The notes under the pieces were generated by a model. The model worked only from the letters and a program-made list of their open reading frames with translations. It did no database searches and had not been told where the DNA came from. A stretch of 57,058 nucleotides of DNA. Source: Candidatus Poribacteria bacterium. Lineage in GTDB: Bacteria > Poribacteria > WGA-4E > WGA-3G. A program made the translations under genes and the position numbers. Each line of letters begins with the position of its first letter. The stretch's first letter is position 1. The stretch spans positions 1 through 57,058 of the forward strand of contig JAGFCB010000110.1 in NCBI GenBank assembly GCA_022394775.1, in the 5' to 3' direction. Shown here one piece after another: positions 8,436 to 16,540 of this stretch.

Positions 8436-9629
8436 ATGTTTGAGGAGCCTTGTAAAACAGTGTACGATGAATTAATAGTGCCGCCGCGCGTGCTACTCGG
8501 TCCCGGACCGAGTGAAGCAAACGCGCGGGTTCTGAAGGCAATGACAACCCCTATGTTGGGGTATTTAGATGCTAACTTTGTTGAAGTGATGGATGACACG
8601 GTGGCACTGCTCCGCCAAGTCTTTGGAACCGAAAACAGACTGACACTGCCAGTCTCCGGTACTGGCACCGCTGGCATGGAAGCAGCACTCGCCAACACTG
8701 TTGAACCCGGTGACGGCGTCGTTGTCGGTATCAACGGCTACTTCGGCGAGCGGATTGCTAATATAACTGAGCGGTGTGGTGGTGTCGTTACAACCGTCGA
8801 AGCCGAGTGGGGAACACACATCCGTCCCGAAAAGATTGCTGAAGCCGTTGCGAAGACTGCTTCGCTGAAACTGCTTGCGCTGGTGCATGCGGAAACCTCC
8901 ACCGGTATCCTGCAACCCTTAACGGACGCGATTCAGATCGCTCACGATAACGGTGCTCTCTTTCTTGCTGACTGCGTGACTTCGCTCGGCGGGCAACCCG
9001 TGGACTTGGATGCACGCGGCATCGATATCGCTTATAGCTGCACACAAAAATGCCTCGGCGGTCCGCCCGGTCTTTCACCTATCAGTTTCAGTGAACGTGC
9101 TGTTGATGTGATTCAGAACCGAAAAACACCGATCCAAAGTTTCTATCTGGATATGACACTCCTTGAAAATTATTGGCACGGCGAGAAACGGAGTTATCAT
9201 CACACGGTTTCGATGTCAATGATTTACGCATTACGAGAGGCACTGCGCGTCGTTTTAGAAGAGGGATTGATCGCGCGCTACGAACGGCACGAACGCAACG
9301 CCCGCGCACTTCTTGCAGGGGCAACAGCAATCGGATTACAACCTGCAGCAGAGGAAGGCTACCGCGCACCTATGCTAACCACACTGCGCATCCCTGAAGG
9401 TATTGATGATGCAACCATTCGGAAACGATTAATTACGGACTCTGGGATAGAGATCGGTGCCGGTTTGGGCATTTTTGCTGGAAAAGCGTGGCGAATCGGA
9501 CTGATGGGTGAGTCCACCAATGAACGGAATGTTATGCTTGTCCTCAATGCATTAGAGAAACTGCTGATTGAGTTCGGGCAGGATGTGGAACCCGGTACGG
9601 CTGTTCACGCGGCATCACAGGTGTATTAG
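8436..9629 (+). CDS. PLP-dependent class V aminotransferase (alanine-glyoxylate / serine-pyruvate type)
   Basis: At 397 residues this matches the length of the alanine-glyoxylate aminotransferase family. The start region LLGPGPSEANARVLKAM is the family's substrate-loop signature. SGTGTAGMEAALAN binds the cofactor phosphate, VHAETSTGILQPL lies in the active site, and the Schiff-base Lys is in YSCTQKCLGGPPGL near residue 205. It would transfer an amino group to glyoxylate or pyruvate in the cytoplasm; the preferred substrate cannot be read. The ATG at 8436 has no clear Shine-Dalgarno, so the start is less certain. The gene converges on guaA with 12 bases between the two stops. Confidence 0.92.
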   Translation: MFEEPCKTVYDELIVPPRVLLGPGPSEANARVLKAMTTPMLGYLDANFVEVMDDTVALLRQVFGTENRLTLPVSGTGTAGMEAALANTVEPGDGVVVGINGYFGERIANITERCGGVVTTVEAEWGTHIRPEKIAEAVAKTASLKLLALVHAETSTGILQPLTDAIQIAHDNGALFLADCVTSLGGQPVDLDARGIDIAYSCTQKCLGGPPGLSPISFSERAVDVIQNRKTPIQSFYLDMTLLENYWHGEKRSYHHTVSMSMIYALREALRVVLEEGLIARYERHERNARALLAGATAIGLQPAAEEGYRAPMLTTLRIPEGIDDATIRKRLITDSGIEIGAGLGIFAGKAWRIGLMGESTNERNVMLVLNALEKLLIEFGQDVEPGTAVHAASQVY

Positions 9630-9641
9630 TTCGGCTGACGA

Positions 9642-11213
9642 CTATTCCCACTCAATCGTACTTGGCGGTTTTGAACTAATATCGTAAACGACTCGATTGA
9701 TGCCTTGTACCTCGTTGATAATCCTGTTAGAGATTCTGGCAAGGACATCTGTCGGTATACGCGCCCAGTCTGCTGTCATCGCATCGCTACTGGTAACAGC
9801 GCGAAGTGCGACGGCGTTTTCGTATGTGCGTGCATCTCCCATTACGCCGACACTCTTAACAGGAAGCAGCACAACCAGTGCCTGCCAAATCTCGTTGTAC
9901 AAACCCGCCGCTTTGATTTCAGAGATGAAAATCGCATCCGCTGCGCGAAGCACTTCCAAACGTTCATAAGTTACCTCGCCCAAGATACGGACAGCGAGCC
10001 CAGGTCCCGGAAACGGGTGGCGTCCGAGGACATGATCAGGAACATTGAGTTCTGCGCCCACAGCACGCACCTCATCTTTAAAAAGTTCTCTGAACGGTTC
10101 AAGCAATTCAAACGGCATATCCGACGGAAGTCCACCGACATTATGGTGGGTCTTAATCGTAGCAGAAGGTCCCTTGACAGAGACACTCTCTATGACATCA
10201 GGATAGAGCGTCCCTTGTGCAAGAAAATGGAAGTTATGTTCCATTTCTGCTACCGCGCCCTTGAAAGTCTCAATGAACTGTGCTCCAATAACTTTTCGTT
10301 TCTTCTCTGGGTCAGTGACACCTACTAACCCATCAAGAAACGGTTTTGTGGCATCAACAGTAAGCAGCGGAATACCGAGATGCTTGCAAGTTTCAACGAC
10401 CTCAGCAACTTCGTTTTTTCGGAGGAGTCCGTTATCCACAAAGACAGACACCAGTGCATCACCTATCGCTTCATGCAGGAGCGTCGCCAGTACCATCGAA
10501 TCAATGCCGCCGCTGACTGCGCAGAGGACACGTTCATTGCCCACCCTTTCCTGTATTTGCGCCGTAGCGCGGGCAATAAAAGCGCGCATCGTCCAAGTGT
10601 TGTGGCACCCACATATCTCTCTCGTGAAGTTTCCCAAAATTCGGTTGGCATCCTGTGTATGTTCCACCTCAGGATGAAATTGTAAACCGTAAAATGCTCG
10701 CTCGGTATCCACCATTGCGGCGATAGGTGCGTTCTCCGTCTGTGCGATAGTTTGGAAACCGGCAGGCGGTGCTTCTATCCGATCACCGTGGCTCATCCAA
10801 GCTGAAAAACACGAGGAGAGTCCAGCAAAAAGCGGATCCGCTTCACTGAGCACTTGAAGTGGGGCATGTCCATATTCACGTTCGGTAGCAGGGTGCACCT
10901 TCCCGCCCGCTAATAACGCTGCCATAAGTTGCATACCATAGCAGATTCCCAATACCGGTATTCCAAGTTCAAAGAGTTTCGCGTCGATTGTTGGGGCATC
11001 TACTTCATAGACGCTCGCGGGGCCACCGCTAAGAATAATTCCTTTTGGAGCGATAGTTTCTACCTGCGACAGCGGCAACGTACACGGGTGAATTTCGCAG
11101 TAGACGTTCTGCTCGCGGACGCGCCGCGCAATCAGCTGCGTATATTGTGAACCGAAATCCAAAATAAGGATCGTCTCTTGCTGTAGTGACGCTGTGTTAT
11201 TGATATGGTTCAT
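9642..11213 (-). CDS. guaA: GMP synthase (glutamine-hydrolysing)
   Basis: This 523-residue protein converts XMP to GMP using glutamine and ATP. The class I glutamine amidotransferase domain (about residues 13-200) has the nucleophile Cys91 in GICYGMQ and the His/Glu pair in [10 protein letters not shown]. The ATP-pyrophosphatase domain has the P-loop SGGIDSMV near residue 232. The dimerisation domain ends in the family's usual C-terminus ([11 protein letters not shown]). Length and order are standard for a fused bacterial GuaA. It lies 40 bases downstream of a small unknown gene on the same strand and may be transcribed with it. Confidence 0.98.
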   Translation of the reverse strand: MNHINNTASLQQETILILDFGSQYTQLIARRVREQNVYCEIHPCTLPLSQVETIAPKGIILSGGPASVYEVDAPTIDAKLFELGIPVLGICYGMQLMAALLAGGKVHPATEREYGHAPLQVLSEADPLFAGLSSCFSAWMSHGDRIEAPPAGFQTIAQTENAPIAAMVDTERAFYGLQFHPEVEHTQDANRILGNFTREICGCHNTWTMRAFIARATAQIQERVGNERVLCAVSGGIDSMVLATLLHEAIGDALVSVFVDNGLLRKNEVAEVVETCKHLGIPLLTVDATKPFLDGLVGVTDPEKKRKVIGAQFIETFKGAVAEMEHNFHFLAQGTLYPDVIESVSVKGPSATIKTHHNVGGLPSDMPFELLEPFRELFKDEVRAVGAELNVPDHVLGRHPFPGPGLAVRILGEVTYERLEVLRAADAIFISEIKAAGLYNEIWQALVVLLPVKSVGVMGDARTYENAVALRAVTSSDAMTADWARIPTDVLARISNRIINEVQGINRVVYDISSKPPSTIEWE

Positions 11214-11253
11214 CTTTTCAATAGAATGGGTCTTTGCCTATAACTACTGTCTT

Positions 11254-11541
11254 TTACTGCTGAGGCGTTGTTTCACAACCGATAATATCACCAGTCTGCG
11301 GATCAAAAACTACACCATAAGCCCCAAGCGGTGCGAAATCAACATCACTTGACATCGCCAAGCCAGTGTTCGCATCCTCCAAATAATAATATCCCTGATA
11401 CGCGTGTGCTGGTGTGTTGATGCACCGCACATAGTAACAGTGGTTGTGGAACTGAATCGTATTCTCGTAAATAATAATATATCTGTCTCCAAACAGGCTC
11501 ATCGCGATCTGATGGACGACATAGGGATCCACGTATTGCAC
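11254..11541 (-). CDS. Small hypothetical protein (95 aa)
   Basis: I do not recognise this protein. It is rich in aromatic residues (YVDPYVVHQIAMSLFGDRYI, NHCYYVRCIN, YQGYYYLED), is predicted mostly beta, and has no signal peptide from the GTG at 11541. It starts six bases after the stop of the OmpA-like lipoprotein gene, with only a close-set AGGA before the GTG; a second GTG three codons on is possible. The tight spacing suggests translational coupling to the gene upstream. The C-terminal sequence GVVFDPQTGDIIG resembles a beta-hairpin repeat. Coding status rests on the open frame and its operon position. Confidence 0.6.
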   Translation of the reverse strand: MQYVDPYVVHQIAMSLFGDRYIIIYENTIQFHNHCYYVRCINTPAHAYQGYYYLEDANTGLAMSSDVDFAPLGAYGVVFDPQTGDIIGCETTPQQ

Positions 11542-11547
11542 AATCCT

Positions 11548-13197
11548 TTAGTTTGTCTGAATAACAATATCAACTCTGCGGTTCTGTTCTTCCTTATTCG
11601 CGCCCTCTCTCACAAGAGGTTTCGCCTCGCCTAAGCCCATTGCGGTAATCCGGCTCGCATCTACACGCCCCTCTTCAATGAGGGTCCTTTTGATTGAATC
11701 TGCACGCCCCATACTTATATTTCGATTGACGTTTGCATTTCCCAAAGAACTGGTGTGTACCTCAATTCGGACCGGATATCTTGTGAATTCAGCCGTTCGG
11801 AGGACTTTCGCGAGTTGCGCAAATGTATCAATAAATTCGCCTTGGATCCGTGTACTCCCGTGTGCAAAGACATTACCATTAACTCGGATAAGTACGCCGT
11901 TCCGCTGCTCTACAACGGTTGAAACCTTAGGAATCCGCTTTGACGCAAGCAGTAAATCCGACTTCGCCGATACGACTTGATTCGCGTTTGCGATGGCACG
12001 TTGCAGATAATCCTCCCCCTCCGCTGCGGCTTTAACTGCACCCTGATATTCCTTAGCTGCTAATGCCGTTTTCGCTTTCCCGTGCGCGGCGTTGGCGAGT
12101 TCATAGAGTTTCGCTTCTAACTGCGGCACTTGCGTCCCGGCTTGCTTGGCGATCCCCTCACCTAACGCCTCAACAACCCGCTGGGCACGTGCTATCAGCG
12201 CACTTAATTCTTGCTGGGCACGCTGCCTGTACTCCGCTACCCCAGCGGTTTCAACAACCTTGTCAGCGATGGGTTGTGCTTGATATGCGGTTTGGCGCGC
12301 TTGTTCATAGCGATTTGCATCCAATTCAGTTTTCGCGCGCTGCAGCTGCACGGTCGCTTCTCCAAGTTCCTTCGGTGCATGCTGACTGGCATTGAAGTAT
12401 TGCGCGCGCTGAATGATGATCTCCAACTGTGCTATTGCGATTTGAGCGTTCGTTCTCGCCGCTACCTCAGTTTCCCAGTTTTGCTCCGCCAATTGGTAAA
12501 GCTCATTCACAAGCGTCTGTGATTCAGCAGTAGCATTCTCAGCTTCAGTAAACGCCTCTTGTGCAATGAGGTTTGTTACTGAAGCAATCGATGCTTGGGC
12601 ACGCTCATAGTTCGCAGTTTCTTTAACGGCGGGATAGATAACCGTCGAAATATTAGCAATCGATTCAAGGTGCGCGATTGGAGCGCGAAGTTCGGCTTGA
12701 CGCAGTTTTGTCTTTAAATCAGTGATTTCGGTTGACAGCTGCTCTGTCTGTTGCTGTCCCTCAGTATTTGATCTGAAAGCGCGCGCCAGCTGCTCCTCAG
12801 TGATCGCTTGACGGATGCGTTCGATTTCAAGTTCATGCTCCTGTGCTTTTATGACTTGCTGATACATCTGTTCTCGGATAGAGATGACCTTCTGCTTTGC
12901 GTGATGCTGCCGCGCTTTTTCAGTAGCGACCTGCGCGACCAATTCCGCCTGAGACGCGAACTCATGACTTTGCGGGATGTCCCCTTGTTCCTGTGAGTCC
13001 TGAGCGAAATTCAGGAGCTTCACTGCCCGTCCGTATTCCTCTGGCACCAAAGATTCAGCTTCCAATTTCGCTGCATTATTAATTGCCTGCTGAGCATCTT
13101 GGAATTGCGTCGCCAACATGACTTCACCAATCTCTGGTTTGGTACATCCATAGACAATGAAGCAAGCACCTAAGAGTAACCATGTATAGAATTTCAT
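11548..13197 (-). CDS. OmpA-family outer-membrane lipoprotein with long helical N-terminal region
   Basis: The product is 549 residues. The signal peptide ends in a lipobox (FIVYGCTKPE, Cys18), so the protein is predicted to be lipid-anchored. Residues of about 25-410 are alpha-helical and Ala/Gln/Glu-rich with DUF4398-like repeats (for example KELGEATVQLQRAKTELDAN). The C-terminal 120 residues form an OmpA-type peptidoglycan-binding domain: GRADSIKRTLIEEGRV, then RITAMGLGEAKPL and NRRVDIVI. It likely tethers the outer membrane to the cell wall. GAGG precedes the ATG by seven bases. A smaller lipoprotein of related composition is encoded just upstream. Confidence 0.9.
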   Translation of the reverse strand: MKFYTWLLLGACFIVYGCTKPEIGEVMLATQFQDAQQAINNAAKLEAESLVPEEYGRAVKLLNFAQDSQEQGDIPQSHEFASQAELVAQVATEKARQHHAKQKVISIREQMYQQVIKAQEHELEIERIRQAITEEQLARAFRSNTEGQQQTEQLSTEITDLKTKLRQAELRAPIAHLESIANISTVIYPAVKETANYERAQASIASVTNLIAQEAFTEAENATAESQTLVNELYQLAEQNWETEVAARTNAQIAIAQLEIIIQRAQYFNASQHAPKELGEATVQLQRAKTELDANRYEQARQTAYQAQPIADKVVETAGVAEYRQRAQQELSALIARAQRVVEALGEGIAKQAGTQVPQLEAKLYELANAAHGKAKTALAAKEYQGAVKAAAEGEDYLQRAIANANQVVSAKSDLLLASKRIPKVSTVVEQRNGVLIRVNGNVFAHGSTRIQGEFIDTFAQLAKVLRTAEFTRYPVRIEVHTSSLGNANVNRNISMGRADSIKRTLIEEGRVDASRITAMGLGEAKPLVREGANKEEQNRRVDIVIQTN

Positions 13198-13311
13198 GCG
13201 TCATCCTCAACCGTGATAGTGAACTTTTTAAGCCAAGTCACCTACAAATGCCGGTATGTGAGATCACCACATCCACTAAATATTAAAAACTGACAACCGA
13301 TAACTTATTTT

Positions 13312-13725
13312 TTAGTCGTCTCGCAATGCCTCAAGTTCTGCTTTTATAGCCGAAAGCCTCTGGAGCACCTCAGTGACGTTTTGTTCGCTGAGCGTGAGTT
13401 GTGCTTCTGCTTCTTGAACAAGTGCTTCCTCGCGAACAGCAATAGCCATCTCAGTCGCGATTCGCGCGTGAAGGTATGCGCGCAGTGCCAACCGATATGC
13501 GCGCTCCGTATCGCCAGCGTTCATTGCCTTTTCAGCGGTAATAAGCAGCTCTTGAGCAGTGCTGAGCGGTACCCCTGCCGTTTCCTGCGCGCCCATCGCT
13601 TCCGCAGAGGAGAGTGCAACTTGCGCGTTTTGCATTGTTTCCACGGCAAGTTGTTGCAATTGCCCACCGCACCCAATCATTCCGAGCATTGTTGTTAGGA
13701 TGATGAGGCAAATTATCCATCTCAC
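13312..13725 (-). CDS. Small DUF4398-like lipoprotein
   Basis: I start this at the GTG at 13725-13723, which has AGGA nine bases upstream and gives a clean signal peptide (VRWIICLIILTTMLGMIGC) ending in a lipobox Cys at residue 19. A longer open frame to 13842 would put about 39 unlikely residues in front. The mature part is helical, with the segment GVPLSTAQELLITAEKAMNA followed by AYRLALRAYLHARIATEMA, as in DUF4398 proteins. It probably works in the envelope with the OmpA-like lipoprotein encoded 114 bases downstream, which carries related helical repeats. Confidence 0.8.
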   Translation of the reverse strand: MRWIICLIILTTMLGMIGCGGQLQQLAVETMQNAQVALSSAEAMGAQETAGVPLSTAQELLITAEKAMNAGDTERAYRLALRAYLHARIATEMAIAVREEALVQEAEAQLTLSEQNVTEVLQRLSAIKAELEALRDD

Positions 13726-13783
13726 GTTGGTTTTTCCTATTTGTTTTGCATTAAAGTCGTGTGAACATTTGGGAGTTTGGAGT

Positions 13784-13836
13784 AAAAAAGCCTCGCTTGG
13801 GTGGCGCGCGATGCAGCACCCTAAGGCGAGGCTTTT
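13784..13836 (-). terminator. Rho-independent terminator after rplU-rpmA, probably bidirectional
   Basis: GCCTCGC (13790-13796) and GCGAGGC (13826-13832) form the main stem, extended by four A/T pairs; GGTG/CACC pairs inside the loop. On the minus strand a run of six T follows the stem. It separates the ribosomal-protein operon from the lipoprotein gene. Confidence 0.8.
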
Positions 13837-13868
13837 GGTCATTCGTTCTTGGGTGTAGATGTCTCCGC

Positions 13869-14135
13869 TTAAAACTCAGGACGCGCTGTATAGACACTTA
13901 CCTTCCGGCGATACTTGTCTTTCCGCTCAAACCATACGTATCCATCAATTTTTGAGTAGAGTGTATAATCATTTCCGACACCGACGTTGTTGCCGGCGTG
14001 TATATGGGTCCCACGTTGTCTGGCGAGAATACTCCCTGCGGTGACGTAGTTTCCAGAAAATTTCTTGACACCGAGTCGTTTTCCGATACTGTCGCGTCCG
14101 TTTCGAGTGCTTCCGCCGCCTTTCTTATGAGCCAT
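13869..14135 (-). CDS. rpmA: 50S ribosomal protein L27
   Basis: This 88-residue protein begins [20 protein letters not shown], the typical L27 N-terminus that reaches the peptidyl-transferase centre, followed by the conserved [19 protein letters not shown]. There is no N-terminal extension of the cleaved Firmicutes type. Its start overlaps the end of rplU by 11 bases, so the two are probably coupled in translation. Confidence 0.99.
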   Translation of the reverse strand: MAHKKGGGSTRNGRDSIGKRLGVKKFSGNYVTAGSILARQRGTHIHAGNNVGVGNDYTLYSKIDGYVWFERKDKYRRKVSVYTARPEF

Positions 14136-14463
14136 CAGATTCTTCCTCCACCGCGCCGATTGCGGTAATTTTCACGCGTGTAAATGATTGACGATGCCCC
14201 AACTTGCGTTTATATCCTTTACGTCGTTTCGACTTGAACACAATCGTCTTTTTCGCGCGCGCCTGTTGAACCACCTCGCCTGTAACAGAGACATCTTCAA
14301 GGTAGGGCGAGCCAGCTTGCAACTGACCGTCATCATCAACGACAGCCAAAACAGAGGGGAATGTAACGCTTTCACCAACATCGGCATCAAGTTTTTCGAT
14401 GTCGATCAGGTGTCCCACTTCTACACGATGTTGTTTTCCGCCGCTCGCAAAAACTGCATACAT
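14125..14463 (-). CDS. rplU: 50S ribosomal protein L21
   Basis: This 112-residue protein starts [17 protein letters not shown] and has the conserved C-terminal block [19 protein letters not shown], which binds 23S rRNA. AAAGGAG lies upstream of the ATG, and a full-consensus promoter sits 30-60 bases before the start. The order rng, rplU, rpmA on one strand is a common bacterial arrangement. Confidence 0.99.
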   Translation of the reverse strand: MYAVFASGGKQHRVEVGHLIDIEKLDADVGESVTFPSVLAVVDDDGQLQAGSPYLEDVSVTGEVVQQARAKKTIVFKSKRRKGYKRKLGHRQSFTRVKITAIGAVEEESDGS

Positions 14464-14493
14464 TTTTAACTATCACTCCTTTCTGCAAATTAA

Positions 14494-14522
14494 ATTATAC
14501 CCTAAAAACGCACTAATGTCAA
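14494..14522 (-). promoter_or_regulatory. Exact-consensus sigma70 promoter of rplU-rpmA
   Basis: TTGACA (14522-14517) and TATAAT (14499-14494) are 17 bases apart on the minus strand. The 5' leader would be about 24 bases, too short for an extended L21 leader RNA structure. Confidence 0.8.
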
Positions 14523-14552
14523 TTCGGATTTATATTTTCTCCAGAGATACGC

Positions 14553-14606
14553 GGTTATCAGTTAACAGGTTGCGAATATATCAATACGCGCTTGTAACTG
14601 ATAACC
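14553..14606. repeat. Inverted copies of the CTGATAACC-type intergenic repeat
   Basis: GGTTATCAGTT (14553-14563) is a perfect inverted copy of AACTGATAACC (14596-14606); a further copy of the motif (CTGACAACCGATAA) follows at about 14612, up against the rng stop. Related copies occur near 1457 and 13290. Confidence 0.55.
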
Positions 14607-14629
14607 GACCGCTGACAACCGATAATCCC

Positions 14630-16210
14630 TTAATCCAAAAATATTTCCTCACCCCTACCAACGAAAATGCGATAATCCTCAAGGTGCAGATCAGCATTCG
14701 CTTCAAGTGCTAAATCCAATTTCAATGACTTTTTGAGTTCTCGCAATTTATTCGCCATTTGCGACTTGATATGTGAAACGACATAATCGTTGGCGACAAC
14801 CCGTAATTCCGAGTGCTTCGTCTGGCTGTGTGCCATCTTAATCGCACGGAGTAACTGAATCACGACGGTTTCAATAGATAGAACCGTCCCATGTCCATCG
14901 CAGTAGGGGCATTCCTCCATAAGCAGTGTAGAGAGACTCGGTCGGGTGCGCTGGCGAGTCATCTCGACAAGCCCTAAATCTGAGAAGTGGAGAATGTTGG
15001 TCCGGGCGCGGTCTTTTCGGAGTGCTTCCTGTAACATCTTGAAGACGCGTTTGCGATGCGACGCCTCTTCCATATCAATGAAATCAACGACAATAATCCC
15101 GCCGAGGTCGCGCAATTGAATCTGGCGGACAACCTCCTCAACAGCCTCAAGATTGGCACTGAGAATGGTGTTGTCCGGGTCAGATTTTCCAACAAACCGT
15201 CCAGTGTTGACATCAATTGAGACCATGGCTTCGGTCTGCTGGATGATAATATGTCCACCACACTTCAGCCAAATCTTCTCACTGAGCGCTTCCTTGAGCG
15301 CGCGTTCGACCCCATAGGCATCAAAAAGGGTTGCATCGTCCTTATAAAGCGAGACTCTCGGTTTCAAATTGGGCATTACAGAAGAGACATAATCCATTGT
15401 CTCTTGATAACCCGCCTTCGAGTCGATGAGGAGTTGCTTAACATCCTTCGTCAGCATATCTCTAACAATTCTGTTAGTAAAACTCAAGTCTTTACTGACT
15501 AAGCTCGGTGCGGATTTCCGTTTAGCGCGTTCACCGACCTGCTTCCATTGGTTGATAAGATATCGGATTTCGGCTGCGAATTCGGTTTCGCTTAAGCCCT
15601 CCGCGGCAGTCCGTATGATAAAACCGCCCTCAACATCCGCTTTAATTGTTTTCGCCATGTTGCGTAATCTATCCCGTTCAGTGACGGACTCAATCCGCCG
15701 GGACACACCGATATTAGAGGAATTCGGCATATAGACAACATAGCGTCCTGGGAGCGTAATGTTACTGGTAACCCGTGCGCCCTTCGTTCCAATGGGTTCT
15801 TTTCCAACCTGTACGAGAAGTTCCTGTTTCTTTGAGATGAGATCGCTAATGAGAAATGGGAACCCGCGTCCGCCACGGGATTGTTTAGCAGGCTTCGCCT
15901 TCAAATCCAATGTATCGACATCCGTGTCAGATTTCTGGTTTCCATCGAGTTTTTCATCTTCAGTCTCATCTTCGTTAGCACTCTCGTATTTGAGGTCTGA
16001 AATATGTAGGAAAGCGTGCCGATCTAACCCGATATCAACAAAAGCCACCTGCATGCCCGGTAAGACGTTCTCAACTCTTCCTTTGTAAAGATTGCCCAAT
16101 GTCTGTGTCGCCGCTTTTCGTTCGATATAAATTTCATTCAGCACCCCCTCTTCAAGTACCGCACAGCGTGTTTCATACTCATCATCAGAAATAAGTATCT
16201 CCTTTTCCAT
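14630..16210 (-). CDS. rng: Ribonuclease G/E family endoribonuclease
   Basis: At 526 residues this is the length of RNase G, without the long scaffold tail of E. coli RNase E. The N-terminal S1 domain (about 38-130; GNLYKGRVENVLPGMQVAFV) is interrupted by an acidic insert (DEDETEDEKLDG-like, about 78-100). The catalytic Asp residues are in VSIDVNTGRFVG and GGIIVVDFIDME. The zinc-link CPYCDGHGT provides the Cys pair for dimerisation. It processes rRNA and degrades mRNA in the cytoplasm. A very strong Shine-Dalgarno (AGGAGGT) sits before the ATG, and a hairpin lies just upstream of that. Confidence 0.95.
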   Translation of the reverse strand: MEKEILISDDEYETRCAVLEEGVLNEIYIERKAATQTLGNLYKGRVENVLPGMQVAFVDIGLDRHAFLHISDLKYESANEDETEDEKLDGNQKSDTDVDTLDLKAKPAKQSRGGRGFPFLISDLISKKQELLVQVGKEPIGTKGARVTSNITLPGRYVVYMPNSSNIGVSRRIESVTERDRLRNMAKTIKADVEGGFIIRTAAEGLSETEFAAEIRYLINQWKQVGERAKRKSAPSLVSKDLSFTNRIVRDMLTKDVKQLLIDSKAGYQETMDYVSSVMPNLKPRVSLYKDDATLFDAYGVERALKEALSEKIWLKCGGHIIIQQTEAMVSIDVNTGRFVGKSDPDNTILSANLEAVEEVVRQIQLRDLGGIIVVDFIDMEEASHRKRVFKMLQEALRKDRARTNILHFSDLGLVEMTRQRTRPSLSTLLMEECPYCDGHGTVLSIETVVIQLLRAIKMAHSQTKHSELRVVANDYVVSHIKSQMANKLRELKKSLKLDLALEANADLHLEDYRIFVGRGEEIFLD

Positions 16211-16224
16211 TATTACCTCCTATC

Positions 16225-16244
16225 GTGCCTTTTTTAAGAGGCAC
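16225..16244 (-). promoter_or_regulatory. Hairpin in the rng 5' leader
   Basis: On the minus strand GTGCCT and AGGCAC pair around an eight-base A-rich loop, just upstream of the AGGAGGT ribosome site of rng. RNase E genes elsewhere are autoregulated through leader hairpins; a similar role here is inference. The rest of 16245-16540 holds no gene I can support, only TATAAT-like boxes near 16470 and 16495 without good -35 partners. Confidence 0.35.
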
Positions 16245-16540
16245 CTCGGTTAATGATCGTGTCAAAAATCGGCAGCGTAGTAAAAGCAGTGAGGGCTTTA
16301 AAGAACAGCGCCCGTTCCTCATTTCACGGATACAAGATGTCTACATCTCATCACAGGACGCGTGATCGGAATCAGTGAATGTGCGGTTGCCCCAGTGGGA
16401 GTGGTACCAAATCACAGTGTAACGAGACAATATCTCCACGTCTCAGTGCTCCACTATTTCCGGAGTCTATTATAAGGTGAATTTGGTATAGATTATAGAA
16501 TGGCGTACGCCTATATTAATCTGGGCTTACGAGCTGCGCC

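Noticed and set aside
9705..10328. A 207-codon plus-strand frame
   Set aside because: It is fully antisense to guaA, which is certain; long antisense frames are expected from codon bias.
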